9,896 nt of DNA from contig JAQBNV010000621.1 of the NCBI GenBank assembly GCA_028288395.1, positions 1-9,896 of the forward strand. Reading direction: 5' to 3'. The translations under genes and the position numbers were made by a program. This stretch comes from Adhaeribacter sp. Its GTDB lineage: Bacteria > Bacteroidota > Bacteroidia > Cytophagales > Hymenobacteraceae. The notes beneath the pieces are model-generated. The model had not been told where the DNA came from. It was given only the letters and a program-made list of their open reading frames with translations, and ran no database searches. Below, piece by piece: positions 1 to 7,156 of the stretch (positions are counted from its first letter, which is position 1; the number at the start of each line of letters is the position of its first letter).

Positions 1-40
1 GTAGGAGTATATTCGTCAGGCACTTGAAAAGCAGCCGTGA

Positions 41-88
41 AAAAATAAAGAGCAAAGGCTTGCTGGGAGGCCTTTGCTCTTTATTTTT
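41..88. terminator. Bidirectional intrinsic terminator, 19-bp perfect stem
   Basis: Positions 41-59 and 70-88 are perfect reverse complements (19 bp) around a 10-nt loop (60-69). The inner stem is GC-containing (AGAGCAAAGGC) and the outer part is A-tract/T-tract (AAAAATAA / TTATTTTT), so the hairpin carries a U-run in either direction. It begins 3 nt beyond the stop codon of the minus-strand FKBP gene and therefore terminates that gene. The symmetry suggests it also serves a convergent plus-strand gene lying mostly outside the window. Confidence 0.9.
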
Positions 89-90
89 GA

Positions 91-717
91 TTATTTATTA
101 ACGGAAATTAATTCCACGTCGAAGATGAGGGCGGAGTTGGGACCAATATCGTCGCCGGCTCCCTGGGTACCGTAGGCTAGGTCAGATGGTAAAAACAAGC
201 GCCATTTAGCACCTTCCTGCATTTTGGTAAGTGCTTCGGTCCAGCCCGCAATTACGCCGTTTACCGGGAACGTAGCCGGCTGACCTCTTTCGTAAGAACT
301 ATCGAAAACGGTTCCGTCGATGAGCGTACCGTGATAATGGGTGGTAACTTTATCGGTTTTGCCGGGCGTTTTGCCGGTTCCTTCGCGCAGTACCTGATAT
401 TGCAAGCCACTAGGCAATGTCACAACGCCTTCCCGGTTCTTATTTTCGGCCAGAAAAGCTTCGCCTTCCTGCAGGTTTATTTCGCCTGCCCGGCTGTCTT
501 GGGTAGTTGGCTGCCGCGATTGCATTAACTGTTGCAGTTCCATCATGGCTTCCTGTACTTCGTCGGGCGATAGCTCCGATTGGGTTCCGCTCATGGCTTC
601 TTTCATACCTTGGTTAAATATTTCCGGATTTATCTCCAGACCTTGTTTCTGAAAGTTAGACGCCATGTCACGGCCAATAATATAACTGATGCGATCTTTT
701 AAATTCTTTGATTTCAT
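91..717 (-). CDS. FKBP-type peptidyl-prolyl cis-trans isomerase, cytoplasmic FklB-like
   Basis: This 208-residue protein should catalyse cis-trans isomerisation of Xaa-Pro bonds during protein folding. Residues 1-95 are a helical, charged N-terminal part (MKSKNLKDRISYIIG...) of the FKBP_N type, which forms the dimer in FklB/Mip/FkpA proteins. Residues about 98-206 are the FKBP catalytic domain. Pocket residues can be placed by comparison with FKBP12: Tyr128, Phe138-Asp139 (GTVFDSSY), Phe150, Val155-Ile156, Trp159, Tyr182 (DLAYGTQG) and Phe199 (ALIFDVEL). There is no signal peptide or lipobox, so a cytoplasmic location is inferred, as for E. coli FklB (about 206 aa). The ATG at 715-717 gives the usual family N-terminus and no Shine-Dalgarno precedes it. 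The gene has its own terminator (41-88) and a promoter-like region (750-784), so it looks monocistronic. The family call is secure; client proteins are unknown. Confidence 0.93.
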   Translation of the reverse strand: MKSKNLKDRISYIIGRDMASNFQKQGLEINPEIFNQGMKEAMSGTQSELSPDEVQEAMMELQQLMQSRQPTTQDSRAGEINLQEGEAFLAENKNREGVVTLPSGLQYQVLREGTGKTPGKTDKVTTHYHGTLIDGTVFDSSYERGQPATFPVNGVIAGWTEALTKMQEGAKWRLFLPSDLAYGTQGAGDDIGPNSALIFDVELISVNK

Positions 718-749
718 TTTGATTAAATTTTAGGCTTCTGGGTTCAGGT

Positions 750-784
750 AAAATATAAGCGCTTGTTTTAGACAAGGCCGCAAA
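750..784 (-). promoter_or_regulatory. Candidate Bacteroidota-type promoter of the FKBP gene
   Basis: Read on the minus strand, TTTG (781-784) is followed after 23 nt by TATATTTT (750-757), which matches the Bacteroidota -7 consensus TAnnTTTG at 7 of 8 positions. The spacing is at the long end of the usual range. The spacer contains a small inverted repeat, CTTGT-5 nt-ACAAG (762-776), that could be an operator. The -7 element lies 32 nt upstream of the ATG. This is a motif match only. Confidence 0.4.
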
Positions 785-1140
785 ACTACACATTTCTTTT
801 AAAACGCAAACCTAAACCCGGGGTTGCTGCTCTTTTGAATTGCCCGGGAAAGCTTGCGTAAGGTGGTGCCGTTTAGCTATTTTAAATATTATTAAAATTA
901 ATTAACGAAAAACAGATTCCTGCACGTAGAAAATAATTTGGCCTGGTTGCCGATGAAAATTACTTGAAAAATAAGTGAAAGCCAACTATACTAAACCACG
1001 AAGAGTAATGACCTTTTGGGCAAAGTATATAAATATTTAATATTTATGCTATTAAGAAGGCGGGCGCAAAGCTAGCTTGTGGAGTGCAGCCAAAATTTTA
1101 AGGAATAGGTAGTCTTACCTAACCGAAAGAAGGAAAAAGG
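785..1140. other. Gene-free AT-rich spacer
   Basis: No open frame with coding character was found on either strand; the plus-strand ATGs near 953, 1008 and 1046 open frames of only 4-10 codons. The one structured element seen is a 19-nt AT palindrome at 1029-1047 (9-nt arms around T1038). There are no GC-rich repeats, tRNA-like folds or transposon remnants. Together with 718-784 and 1141-1211 this makes the 494-base stretch between the FKBP start and the small ORF stop. Confidence 0.5.
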
Positions 1141-1185
1141 AAATTTTTTAAAATAAAGACCGCTCTTTTGGGGAAAGCAGCCTTT
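1141..1185 (-). terminator. Candidate terminator of the small ORF (and icmF read-through)
   Basis: On the minus strand, AAAGGCTGCTTT (plus 1174-1185) can pair with AGAGCGGTCTTT (plus 1155-1166) across a 7-nt loop. All 12 positions pair if three G-U wobbles are allowed, and ATTTT then A-rich sequence follows. The wobbles occur only in minus-strand RNA; in plus-strand RNA they become A-C mismatches, so the structure is directional. It starts 27 nt past the stop of the 42-codon ORF, where a terminator for that unit would be expected. The U-tract is imperfect. Confidence 0.5.
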
Positions 1186-1211
1186 ACTTTATTCAAATTT
1201 CAAAATAATTC

Positions 1212-1340
1212 TTACAAATAAAGATGAATGTCTTCTTCTGCAAAATTTAATTGTATGTCTTCTGGGGTTATCCAGACCTTAACGAAATATCCTAAGGTGC
1301 CTAAAACCAGAAGCGAGGAAAGCGTTGTAAATCTTCTCAT
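1212..1340 (-). CDS. Hypothetical 42-residue single-helix membrane or exported microprotein
   Basis: The ORF runs from ATG (1338-1340) to TAA (1212-1214). The product starts MRRFTTLSSLLVLGTLGYF: two arginines, then a hydrophobic segment (about residues 5-24), then an acidic tail with ITPEDIQ and FAEEDIH that ends in LYL. This charge pattern predicts an N-in/C-out membrane helix or a short signal-like leader. No Shine-Dalgarno is present, as for the neighbouring genes. Supporting context: it is on the same strand as icmF, begins 148 nt beyond the icmF stop, is followed by a directional terminator-like hairpin (1141-1185), and has a 25-nt palindrome and TATATTAG/TATATTTT promoter-like boxes just upstream. 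I do not recognise the family and assign no function. A short AT-rich ORF of this size could arise by chance, so this is a candidate gene. Confidence 0.45.
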   Translation of the reverse strand: MRRFTTLSSLLVLGTLGYFVKVWITPEDIQLNFAEEDIHLYL

Positions 1341-1363
1341 AAAAGTAGCGTTTTTAACCGTTA

Positions 1364-1424
1364 CTAATATAACGAAAAAATATAAGTTTTGTTGAATATT
1401 TATATTAACATAATGTTAATATAA
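1364..1424 (-). promoter_or_regulatory. AT-rich palindrome and -7-like boxes upstream of the small ORF
   Basis: Positions 1400-1411 and 1413-1424 are perfect 12-nt inverted arms around A1412, with core TTAACATAATGTTAA. Downstream on the minus strand are TATATTTT (1377-1384) and TATATTAG (1364-1371), each 7 of 8 to TAnnTTTG, ending 36 and 23 nt before the small ORF start. The palindrome would cover the -33 region of the first box, as an operator would. It lacks GC pairs and a U-run, so it is a poor terminator for icmF. Operator function is inferred. Confidence 0.35.
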
Positions 1425-1453
1425 TATACTGTTTTTTACCGAATAATTATATA

Positions 1454-1479
1454 GGTGTATTTGCTTCTTTCAAATCACC
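1454..1479 (-). other. Weak hairpin directly after the icmF stop
   Basis: GGTG-T-ATTTG (1454-1463) pairs with CAAAT-CACC (1471-1479): 9 bp with one bulged base around a 7-nt loop. It lies 10 nt past the icmF stop codon. There is no U-run after it on the minus strand, so it may be a 3'-end stabilising hairpin or a leaky terminator. If leaky, icmF transcripts would read into the small ORF. Confidence 0.3.
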
Positions 1480-1488
1480 ATTTATATC

Positions 1489-4400
1489 TTACATATTCCG
1501 CCGGTATTGGCCTCCTACCGAAAACAAAGCATGGGTTATCTGGCCCAGCGAACAGAACTTAACCGTTTCCATCAGCTCGGCAAAAATATTGCCGTTGGTT
1601 ACTGCTACTTGCTGCAACTGGCTTAAAGTTTCGGTGGTTTTTGCGGCATGGCGTTGCTGCAGGTTTTGCAACATGCTTATCTGGTATATTTTTTCTTCTT
1701 CGGTGGCCCGGATAACTTCGGAAGGAATAATGGTAGGGGATCCTTTACTACTTAAAAAAGTATTAACGCCGATAATGGGGTACTCGCCGGTGTGTTTTAA
1801 AGTTTCGTAATAAAGGCTTTCTTCCTGGATTTTACCCCGCTGGTACATCGTTTCCATAGCACCCAAAACGCCTCCTCTTTCGGTAATTCGGTCAAACTCC
1901 AGCAGCACCGCTTCTTCCACTAAATCTGTAAGCTCTTCTATAATAAAGGAGCCTTGCAGCGGGTTTTCGTTTTTAGCCAATCCCAGTTCCCGGTTAATAA
2001 TCAACTGGATAGCCATGGCCCGCCGAACCGAGTCTTCGGTAGGAGTTGTGATGGCTTCGTCATAAGCATTGGTATGCAGGGAGTTGCAGTTGTCGTAAAT
2101 GGCGTAAAGAGCCTGTAAGGTGGTCCGGATGTCATTGAAGTCTATTTCCTGGGCGTGCAGCGAGCGGCCCGAAGTTTGGATGTGGTATTTAAGCATCTGC
2201 GAGCGGGCATTGGCGCCGTATTTCAGCTTCATGGCTTTAGCCCAAATTCGGCGGGCCACCCGCCCGATAACGGCGTATTCCGGGTCGATGCCATTGGAAA
2301 AGAAAAAAGAAAAATTAGGCGCAAAAGCATTGATGTCCATGCCCCGGCTGGCATAATATTCTACAAAGGTAAAACCGTTGGCCAAGGTAAAAGCCAGCTG
2401 CGAAATCGGATTGGCCCCCGCTTCGGCAATGTGGTATCCCGAAATAGATACCGAGTAAAAATTCCGGATTTTCTGGTCGATAAAATATTGCTGCACATCT
2501 CCCATCAGGCGTAGCGAAAATTCGGTACTGAAAATACAGGTATTCTGGGCCTGATCTTCTTTCAGGATATCGGCCTGGACGGTGCCACGTACGGCTGCCA
2601 GGGTGCGGATTTTTATATCGTCATAAACAGCTGCTGGTAAAACCTGGTCGCCGGTAACGCCCAGCAGTAGCAATCCCAGGCCATTATTACCCACCGGCAA
2701 TTCGCCCTGGTACCGGGGCCGTTCCCCGCCTGCTTGCCAGAATATTTTATTTATTTTTTCTTCTACTTCGGCTAGCAAACCATTTTCCCGGATATAAATT
2801 TCGCATTGCTGGTCGATGGCCGCATTCATGAAAAAGGCCGTTAAAATAGCGGCCGGACCGTTGATAGTCATGGATACAGACGTAAACGGATCGGCCAGGT
2901 TAAAACCGGAATAAAGTTTCTTGGCGTCGTCGAGGCAGCAAACCGAAACGCCGGAGTTGCCTATTTTGCCGTAAATATCGGGGCGGTTATCGGGGTCTTC
3001 GCCGTACAGTGTTACGGAGTCGAAGGCTGTAGATAAACGTTTGGCCGGCAACGAAAGACTTACGTAATGGAAGCGGCGATTGGTGCGTTCGGGACCGCCT
3101 TCGCCGGCAAACATGCGCGTGGGATCTTCGCCCTCGCGTTTAAAAGGTAATACGCCCGCTGTGTATGGGAATTCTCCGGGTACATTTTCCTGGAGGTTCC
3201 ATTTTAATAGATCGCCCCAGGCTTCGTACCGCGGCAGCGATATTTTCGGAATATTTAGTTGGGATAAAGATTTGGTGTGGGTTTTTATCCGGATTTCTTT
3301 ATCCCGCACCTTAAATATAAAGTCCTCGTCGCGGTAAGATTTAATTTTTTCGGGCCAGCGGGCCAATATTTTTTTAGTCTGACCGTCCAGTTGCATTTCC
3401 AATTCGGCATAGGCTTCGTCGAGCTGCTTGGTTAATAATTCCTGACCAGAAATATTTAAGGACTGAATTGCTTCTTTGGACTTTTGGAGGCTATACAGGC
3501 GCTGCGCGGTTTCGGCCTGAGCGTTTACCCATTTGTCGTACTGGCGGTTGGTTTCTGATATTTCGGAAAGGTAACGGGTACGGCTGGGCGGAATAATATA
3601 TACTTTTTCGGAAGTTTTGCCGGTAAGTACTAACTTCGAATCAAAAACAATCCCGGTTTCCTGGGAAATCTGGTTAATTACTGCCCGGTAAAGCTCGTTC
3701 ATGCCGGGATCGTTGAACTGCGAAGCAATAGTGCCGAAAACCGGAATCTGATCGTCGGGAATATCCCAGAGCTGGTGGTTGCGCTTGTATTGCTTTTTTA
3801 CGTCGCGCAAAGCATCCAATGCACCCCTTTTATCGAATTTATTTAGGGCAATCACGTCGGCAAAGTCGAGCATATCAATTTTTTCGAGCTGGGTGGCCGC
3901 CCCGTATTCCGGCGTCATCACGTACAAACTCAAATCCGAATGCTCAATTATTTCGGTATCGGACTGGCCAATACCCGAAGTTTCCAGAATTACCAAATCA
4001 AAATTCGCCGCTTTTACAATATCAACGGCATCCTGCACATATTTGCTCAGGGCCAGGTTCGATTGCCGGGTAGCCAACGATCGCATATACACCCGGTCGT
4101 TGCTGATGGCATTCATCCGGATGCGATCGCCCAATAAGGCGCCGCCGGTTTTGCGTTTAGAAGGATCTACTGAAATAATGGCAATGGTTTTTTCCGGGAA
4201 ATCAGTTAAAAAACGCCGCACCAGCTCATCTACCAAACTTGATTTCCCGGCGCCGCCGGTGCCGGTTATTCCTAAAACAGGCGTAGTTGTTCGTGGTTCG
4301 TTGTGCGTAGTACCTGGTTCAAGATTGTTTAATAAACCGGCTTTTACTTTTTCGTATTCGTCGGGGAAGTTTTCGGCGGCCGATATTAAGCGGGCTATGG

Positions 4401-4899
4401 CTTTGGCGTCTCTGGCAGGTAGCCTTTTTATTTCTCCGTTCAGGTTTTGCCCGGTCGGGAAGTCGCATTGCTGCAGCATGTCGTTTATCATGCCTTGCAA
4501 ACCCATGGCGCGGCCATCGTCTGGCGAGTAGATGCGGGCAATGCCGTATTCTTGCAATTCTTTTATTTCGGCAGGTAATATAACGCCGCCGCCGCCGCCA
4601 AATAATTTAATATGCCCACAGCCGCGTTCCTCCAGCAGATCGTACATATATTTAAAAAACTCCAGATGTCCGCCCTGGTAAGAGGTAACGGCAATAGCCT
4701 GGACATCTTCCTGAATGGCACAATCTACAATTTCCTGAACCGAGCGGTTGTGACCCAGATGGATTACTTCGGCACCAGAAGACTGTAAAATACGGCGCAT
4801 AATATTTATGGCGGCATCGTGCCCATCAAATAAAGAAGCGGCCGTTACAATACGGATGTGATTTACAGGTTTATAGGTTTCTATGGTTGCTGCTGCCAT
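1489..4899 (-). CDS. icmF: IcmF: fused isobutyryl-CoA mutase with G-protein chaperone
   Basis: This 1136-residue adenosylcobalamin enzyme should interconvert isobutyryl-CoA and n-butyryl-CoA (the family may also act on isovaleryl/pivalyl-CoA). Domains in order: (1) B12-binding domain, about 14-145, with cobalt-ligand His27 in DGHDAA (25-30), Ser73 and the glycine run 101-105. (2) MeaI-type GTPase, about 205-415, with P-loop GTGGAGKSS (213-221), [11 protein letters not shown] (243-253), ETSGIGQ (306-312) and NKFD (353-356). It gates cofactor loading and protection. (3) Linker, about 430-555. (4) Substrate-binding TIM barrel, about 555-1130, with [26 protein letters not shown] and [10 protein letters not shown] (His823). 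Phe597 and Gln785 align with Tyr89 and Arg207 of methylmalonyl-CoA mutase, a pair that favours a non-carboxylated acyl group, so methylmalonyl-CoA is not the expected substrate. Length and domain order match full-length IcmF and no catalytic region is lost. It is unrelated to the type VI secretion protein also called IcmF. No acyl-CoA partner gene is adjacent. Confidence 0.96.
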   Translation of the reverse strand: MAAATIETYKPVNHIRIVTAASLFDGHDAAINIMRRILQSSGAEVIHLGHNRSVQEIVDCAIQEDVQAIAVTSYQGGHLEFFKYMYDLLEERGCGHIKLFGGGGGVILPAEIKELQEYGIARIYSPDDGRAMGLQGMINDMLQQCDFPTGQNLNGEIKRLPARDAKAIARLISAAENFPDEYEKVKAGLLNNLEPGTTHNEPRTTTPVLGITGTGGAGKSSLVDELVRRFLTDFPEKTIAIISVDPSKRKTGGALLGDRIRMNAISNDRVYMRSLATRQSNLALSKYVQDAVDIVKAANFDLVILETSGIGQSDTEIIEHSDLSLYVMTPEYGAATQLEKIDMLDFADVIALNKFDKRGALDALRDVKKQYKRNHQLWDIPDDQIPVFGTIASQFNDPGMNELYRAVINQISQETGIVFDSKLVLTGKTSEKVYIIPPSRTRYLSEISETNRQYDKWVNAQAETAQRLYSLQKSKEAIQSLNISGQELLTKQLDEAYAELEMQLDGQTKKILARWPEKIKSYRDEDFIFKVRDKEIRIKTHTKSLSQLNIPKISLPRYEAWGDLLKWNLQENVPGEFPYTAGVLPFKREGEDPTRMFAGEGGPERTNRRFHYVSLSLPAKRLSTAFDSVTLYGEDPDNRPDIYGKIGNSGVSVCCLDDAKKLYSGFNLADPFTSVSMTINGPAAILTAFFMNAAIDQQCEIYIRENGLLAEVEEKINKIFWQAGGERPRYQGELPVGNNGLGLLLLGVTGDQVLPAAVYDDIKIRTLAAVRGTVQADILKEDQAQNTCIFSTEFSLRLMGDVQQYFIDQKIRNFYSVSISGYHIAEAGANPISQLAFTLANGFTFVEYYASRGMDINAFAPNFSFFFSNGIDPEYAVIGRVARRIWAKAMKLKYGANARSQMLKYHIQTSGRSLHAQEIDFNDIRTTLQALYAIYDNCNSLHTNAYDEAITTPTEDSVRRAMAIQLIINRELGLAKNENPLQGSFIIEELTDLVEEAVLLEFDRITERGGVLGAMETMYQRGKIQEESLYYETLKHTGEYPIIGVNTFLSSKGSPTIIPSEVIRATEEEKIYQISMLQNLQQRHAAKTTETLSQLQQVAVTNGNIFAELMETVKFCSLGQITHALFSVGGQYRRNM

Positions 4900-4938
4900 G
4901 TAATCAAAATAAAAGTTTATTTGGTAAAAGGACGAAGA

Positions 4939-4977
4939 TAATCAAAATATTCGTGCCTAAACCTTACCTAAACCTTA
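4939..4977 (-). promoter_or_regulatory. icmF promoter region with 11-bp tandem repeat
   Basis: CCTAAACCTTA occurs twice in perfect tandem at 4956-4966 and 4967-4977 (TAAGGTTTAGG on the icmF strand), 57-78 nt upstream of the icmF ATG. One unit equals about one helical turn, which suits co-operative binding of a regulator to one DNA face. Further in, the minus strand reads ATATTTTG (4942-4949), a -7-like element lying 18 nt from TTTA of the distal repeat, so the repeats would overlap the -33 region. The promoter assignment is inferred; the repeat is directly visible. Confidence 0.4.
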
Positions 4978-5376
4978 TACGGAGGGAAGCCGGGGTTCAA
5001 TATCCCAGCCGTTAGTAAATATTAGCAACGGAAGCTTAAACTGAAATAATATTTAATAATTTGCGGGAATATTGGCTTTGGTAGGGGGGCGCATATTTAA
5101 TTACAGATAAATAAAAGCTTTATAATGTCGCCAAAAATGCAGCAGTATAAATACATTTGTTTTTCCGGAATACCCAGTTTAAACAAAAATACTACCGGCA
5201 AAAAAGATTAACCAAATGCCAATTTAGAAATATTGCCAGCGATTATAAAAAACTTAAATGCACCAAAAAATAAAAGGACGTAAAATTATGTTGGTCTTAT
5301 ATATACAAAATCCAACCAATTTTCTTACCTCGGGTTATTATTTCCGTAAAACTCCCCACTAGTAAACCAAGTTGAT
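4978..5376. other. Remaining divergent icmF/trehalase spacer
   Basis: AT-rich DNA between two divergent genes. Plus-strand ORFs of 28 codons (5125-5211) and 34 codons (5258-5362) lack recognisable features and are not called. GTTGG (5290-5294) and CCAAC (5312-5316) form only a weak 5-bp inverted repeat. I see no recognisable cobalamin riboswitch or B12-box upstream of icmF, and no perfect TAnnTTTG promoter for the trehalase. Confidence 0.5.
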
Positions 5377-6984
5377 ATGTTTTTTTTGTTGTATCTGAAT
5401 TTTTCGAATATCATTATAGATTTTGACCTTGCTAATTCTTACTGGATTATTTTTTTAAGCCTGCTTTTTCTGATGCCTTATTTAGCGGATGAAGATCAGG
5501 TAATGCCCCAGGAGCAGTTCGGGGACCTTTTTAAAGCAGTACAACTAAAGGCCATCTTTCCCGATTCCAAGACATTTCCGGATTGTATTCCGGTTCTGGC
5601 GCCAGAACTCATTATGGCCGCTTACCACGCCGATAAAGACAAACCAGATTTTGATTTGGAAGCTTTTGTGTTACAAAATTTTAAGCTACCGGCCGCCCCA
5701 GCCACCAATTTTGTATCGGACACCAGTTTGCCGGTAACCGAACACATAAATAAACTCTGGCCTTTACTTACCCGTCAGGCCATTAACGATATCAGTTCCC
5801 GCATTCATTTACCTAACCCCTATATTGTACCGGGTGGGCGATTCCGGGAAATATATTACTGGGACAGTTATTTTACTATGTTAGGTTTGCAGCAAAGCGG
5901 TGAGCACGATTTAATCGAAAAAATGGTAGATAATTTTACCTTTTTGATTTATACCGTGGGGCATATTCCGAATGGAAACCGCAGCTATTATACCTCCCGC
6001 TCGCAGCCGCCCTTTTATGCCTTAATGCTTAAATTATTAAGCGAAATTAAAGGTGAAAGTGTTTGGCGGACCTACGGCGAAGCTTTAAAAAAAGAATACC
6101 ATTATTGGATGGACGGGGCCGATACCCTGACCGAAGAAGAGCCAGCCTACCGGCGGGTGGTACGGCTGCCGGACGGATCTTTGCTGAACCGCTACTGGGA
6201 CGACTGCCCGGATCCCCGGCCCGAATCCTATATAGAAGACGTGGCATTGGCTCGTTTCAGTCCGCAGGAGGCAAGTGTTTTATACAGGCACATCCGGGCC
6301 GCCGCCGAATCGGGTTGGGACTTTAGTAGCCGCTGGTTTGCCGATGGCCAAACCATGGAAACCATCCACACCACCGATATTATTCCGGTTGATTTAAACA
6401 CGCTGCTTTATAACATGGAACAAAGTCTGGCCGATGTTGCCGAATTGAACCAGGACGAAGCGCAAGTGACGCATTACAAGGAATTGGCGTACAAAAGAAG
6501 AAAGGCTATTCTTAGATATTGCTGGAGCCCCAAAGAAAGCTTTTTTATGGATTACGATTATCTTACTAGGCATCATACCGCTTCCTTTACGCTGGCGGCC
6601 AGTTTTCCACTCTTTTTTAATATTGCGTTGCCCAAACAGGCCCAATGTGTGGCCGAAAAATTGGAAAAGGATTTCTTAAAACCTGGTGGCTTGCTTACCA
6701 CCCTTACTTATACCCACGAACAATGGGATGCGCCGAATGCCTGGGCACCATTACAATACATCAGCATCCAGGGGCTACGAAATTATGGCTACTTCGATCT
6801 GGCCGAAAAAATTAAACAAAATTGGGTTGCTTTGAATATTCAGATTTACAAAGAAACCGGCAAGCTCGTAGAAAAATATAACGTGGAAGATACCCACTCC
6901 GAAGCCGGTGGCGGCGAATATCCCTTACAGGATGGATTCGGTTGGACCAACGGGGTGTTGCTAAAGCTTTTGTCTGAAAAATAA
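5377..6984 (+). CDS. treF: Alpha,alpha-trehalase, glycoside hydrolase family 37
   Basis: Hydrolyses trehalose to two glucose molecules by an inverting mechanism in an (alpha/alpha)6 barrel. Both family signatures are present: PGGRFREIYYWDSY (152-165) and QWDAPNAWAP (449-458). By alignment with E. coli Tre37A the catalytic acid is Asp315 (SGWDFSSRW) and the base Glu499 (LVEKYNVED). HIPNGNRSYYTSRSQPP (196-212), RYWDDCPDPRPESYIED (272-288) and GGGEYPLQDGFGWTNG (511-526) are further conserved active-site blocks. IFPDSKTFPDC (60-70) resembles cytoplasmic TreF more than periplasmic TreA, hence the symbol. The start is doubtful. ATG 5377 adds a hydrophobic, AT-rich stretch (YWIIFLSLLFLMPYL, about 22-36) with no basic residues before it, so it is a poor signal peptide. 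ATG 5473 (Met33) or 5503 (Met43) would give a compact cytoplasmic enzyme. The frame is open up to a stop at 5347-5349. The gene is alone, with no trehalose synthesis or uptake gene beside it. Function is secure; location and start are not. Confidence 0.95.
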   Translation: MFFLLYLNFSNIIIDFDLANSYWIIFLSLLFLMPYLADEDQVMPQEQFGDLFKAVQLKAIFPDSKTFPDCIPVLAPELIMAAYHADKDKPDFDLEAFVLQNFKLPAAPATNFVSDTSLPVTEHINKLWPLLTRQAINDISSRIHLPNPYIVPGGRFREIYYWDSYFTMLGLQQSGEHDLIEKMVDNFTFLIYTVGHIPNGNRSYYTSRSQPPFYALMLKLLSEIKGESVWRTYGEALKKEYHYWMDGADTLTEEEPAYRRVVRLPDGSLLNRYWDDCPDPRPESYIEDVALARFSPQEASVLYRHIRAAAESGWDFSSRWFADGQTMETIHTTDIIPVDLNTLLYNMEQSLADVAELNQDEAQVTHYKELAYKRRKAILRYCWSPKESFFMDYDYLTRHHTASFTLAASFPLFFNIALPKQAQCVAEKLEKDFLKPGGLLTTLTYTHEQWDAPNAWAPLQYISIQGLRNYGYFDLAEKIKQNWVALNIQIYKETGKLVEKYNVEDTHSEAGGGEYPLQDGFGWTNGVLLKLLSEK

Positions 6985-7156
6985 TTTAAATGGGAGAAAA
7001 TTAAGGTTTTATTGCGTGGTTAAGAAGCCAGCAAGTAATTCGATTTTAATTAATGGTGTACGAAGAATTAAATGTTCTGCCATAACCAGGAGCGGGTAAA
7101 CCTGCGTTTCTTACCTGTTATTTGATACTATAATATTCAAATCAGCCTATATTTGC
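6985..7156. other. Convergent trehalase/DUF1003 spacer with a weak inverted repeat
   Basis: ATAACCAGG (7082-7090) and CCTGTTAT (7114-7121) form an 8-bp stem with one bulged base, and GGTAA/TTACC (7095-7099, 7111-7115) offers an alternative inner pairing. It lies between two convergent genes and could end one or both transcripts, but no clean U-run follows in either direction. No gene is seen in the spacer. Confidence 0.3.

Noticed and set aside
1..40. Possible tail of a convergent plus-strand gene (frame ending TGA at 25-27, or EYIRQALEKQP ending TGA at 38-40)
   Set aside because: The first leaves only 8 codons; the second is protein-like but has an in-frame TAG at 2-4. Neither can be supported within the window, although the bidirectional terminator makes a convergent gene likely.
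3779..4531. 250-codon plus-strand open frame
   Set aside because: It lies antisense within icmF, whose domains are fully conserved there. The translation has no recognisable domain, and the frame is open because of the GC-biased codons of icmF.
1489..4899. Type VI secretion or Dot/Icm protein IcmF
   Set aside because: Same symbol, different protein: this sequence has B12, MeaI-GTPase and mutase domains and no TssM-like membrane segments.
5125..5362. Two short plus-strand ORFs of 28 and 34 codons in the icmF/trehalase spacer
   Set aside because: No hydrophobic segment or motif, no flanking terminator or promoter pair, and AT-rich composition as in the rest of the spacer.
4900..5376. Cobalamin riboswitch upstream of the B12 enzyme gene icmF
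   Set aside because: No B12-box-like sequence or GC-rich multi-stem region is visible on the minus strand; a covariance-model search would settle it.
6047..6326. Overlapping ORFs of 66 and 87 codons inside the trehalase gene
   Set aside because: Shadows of the GH37 reading frame, rich in Arg/Pro/Gly from out-of-frame GC codons.
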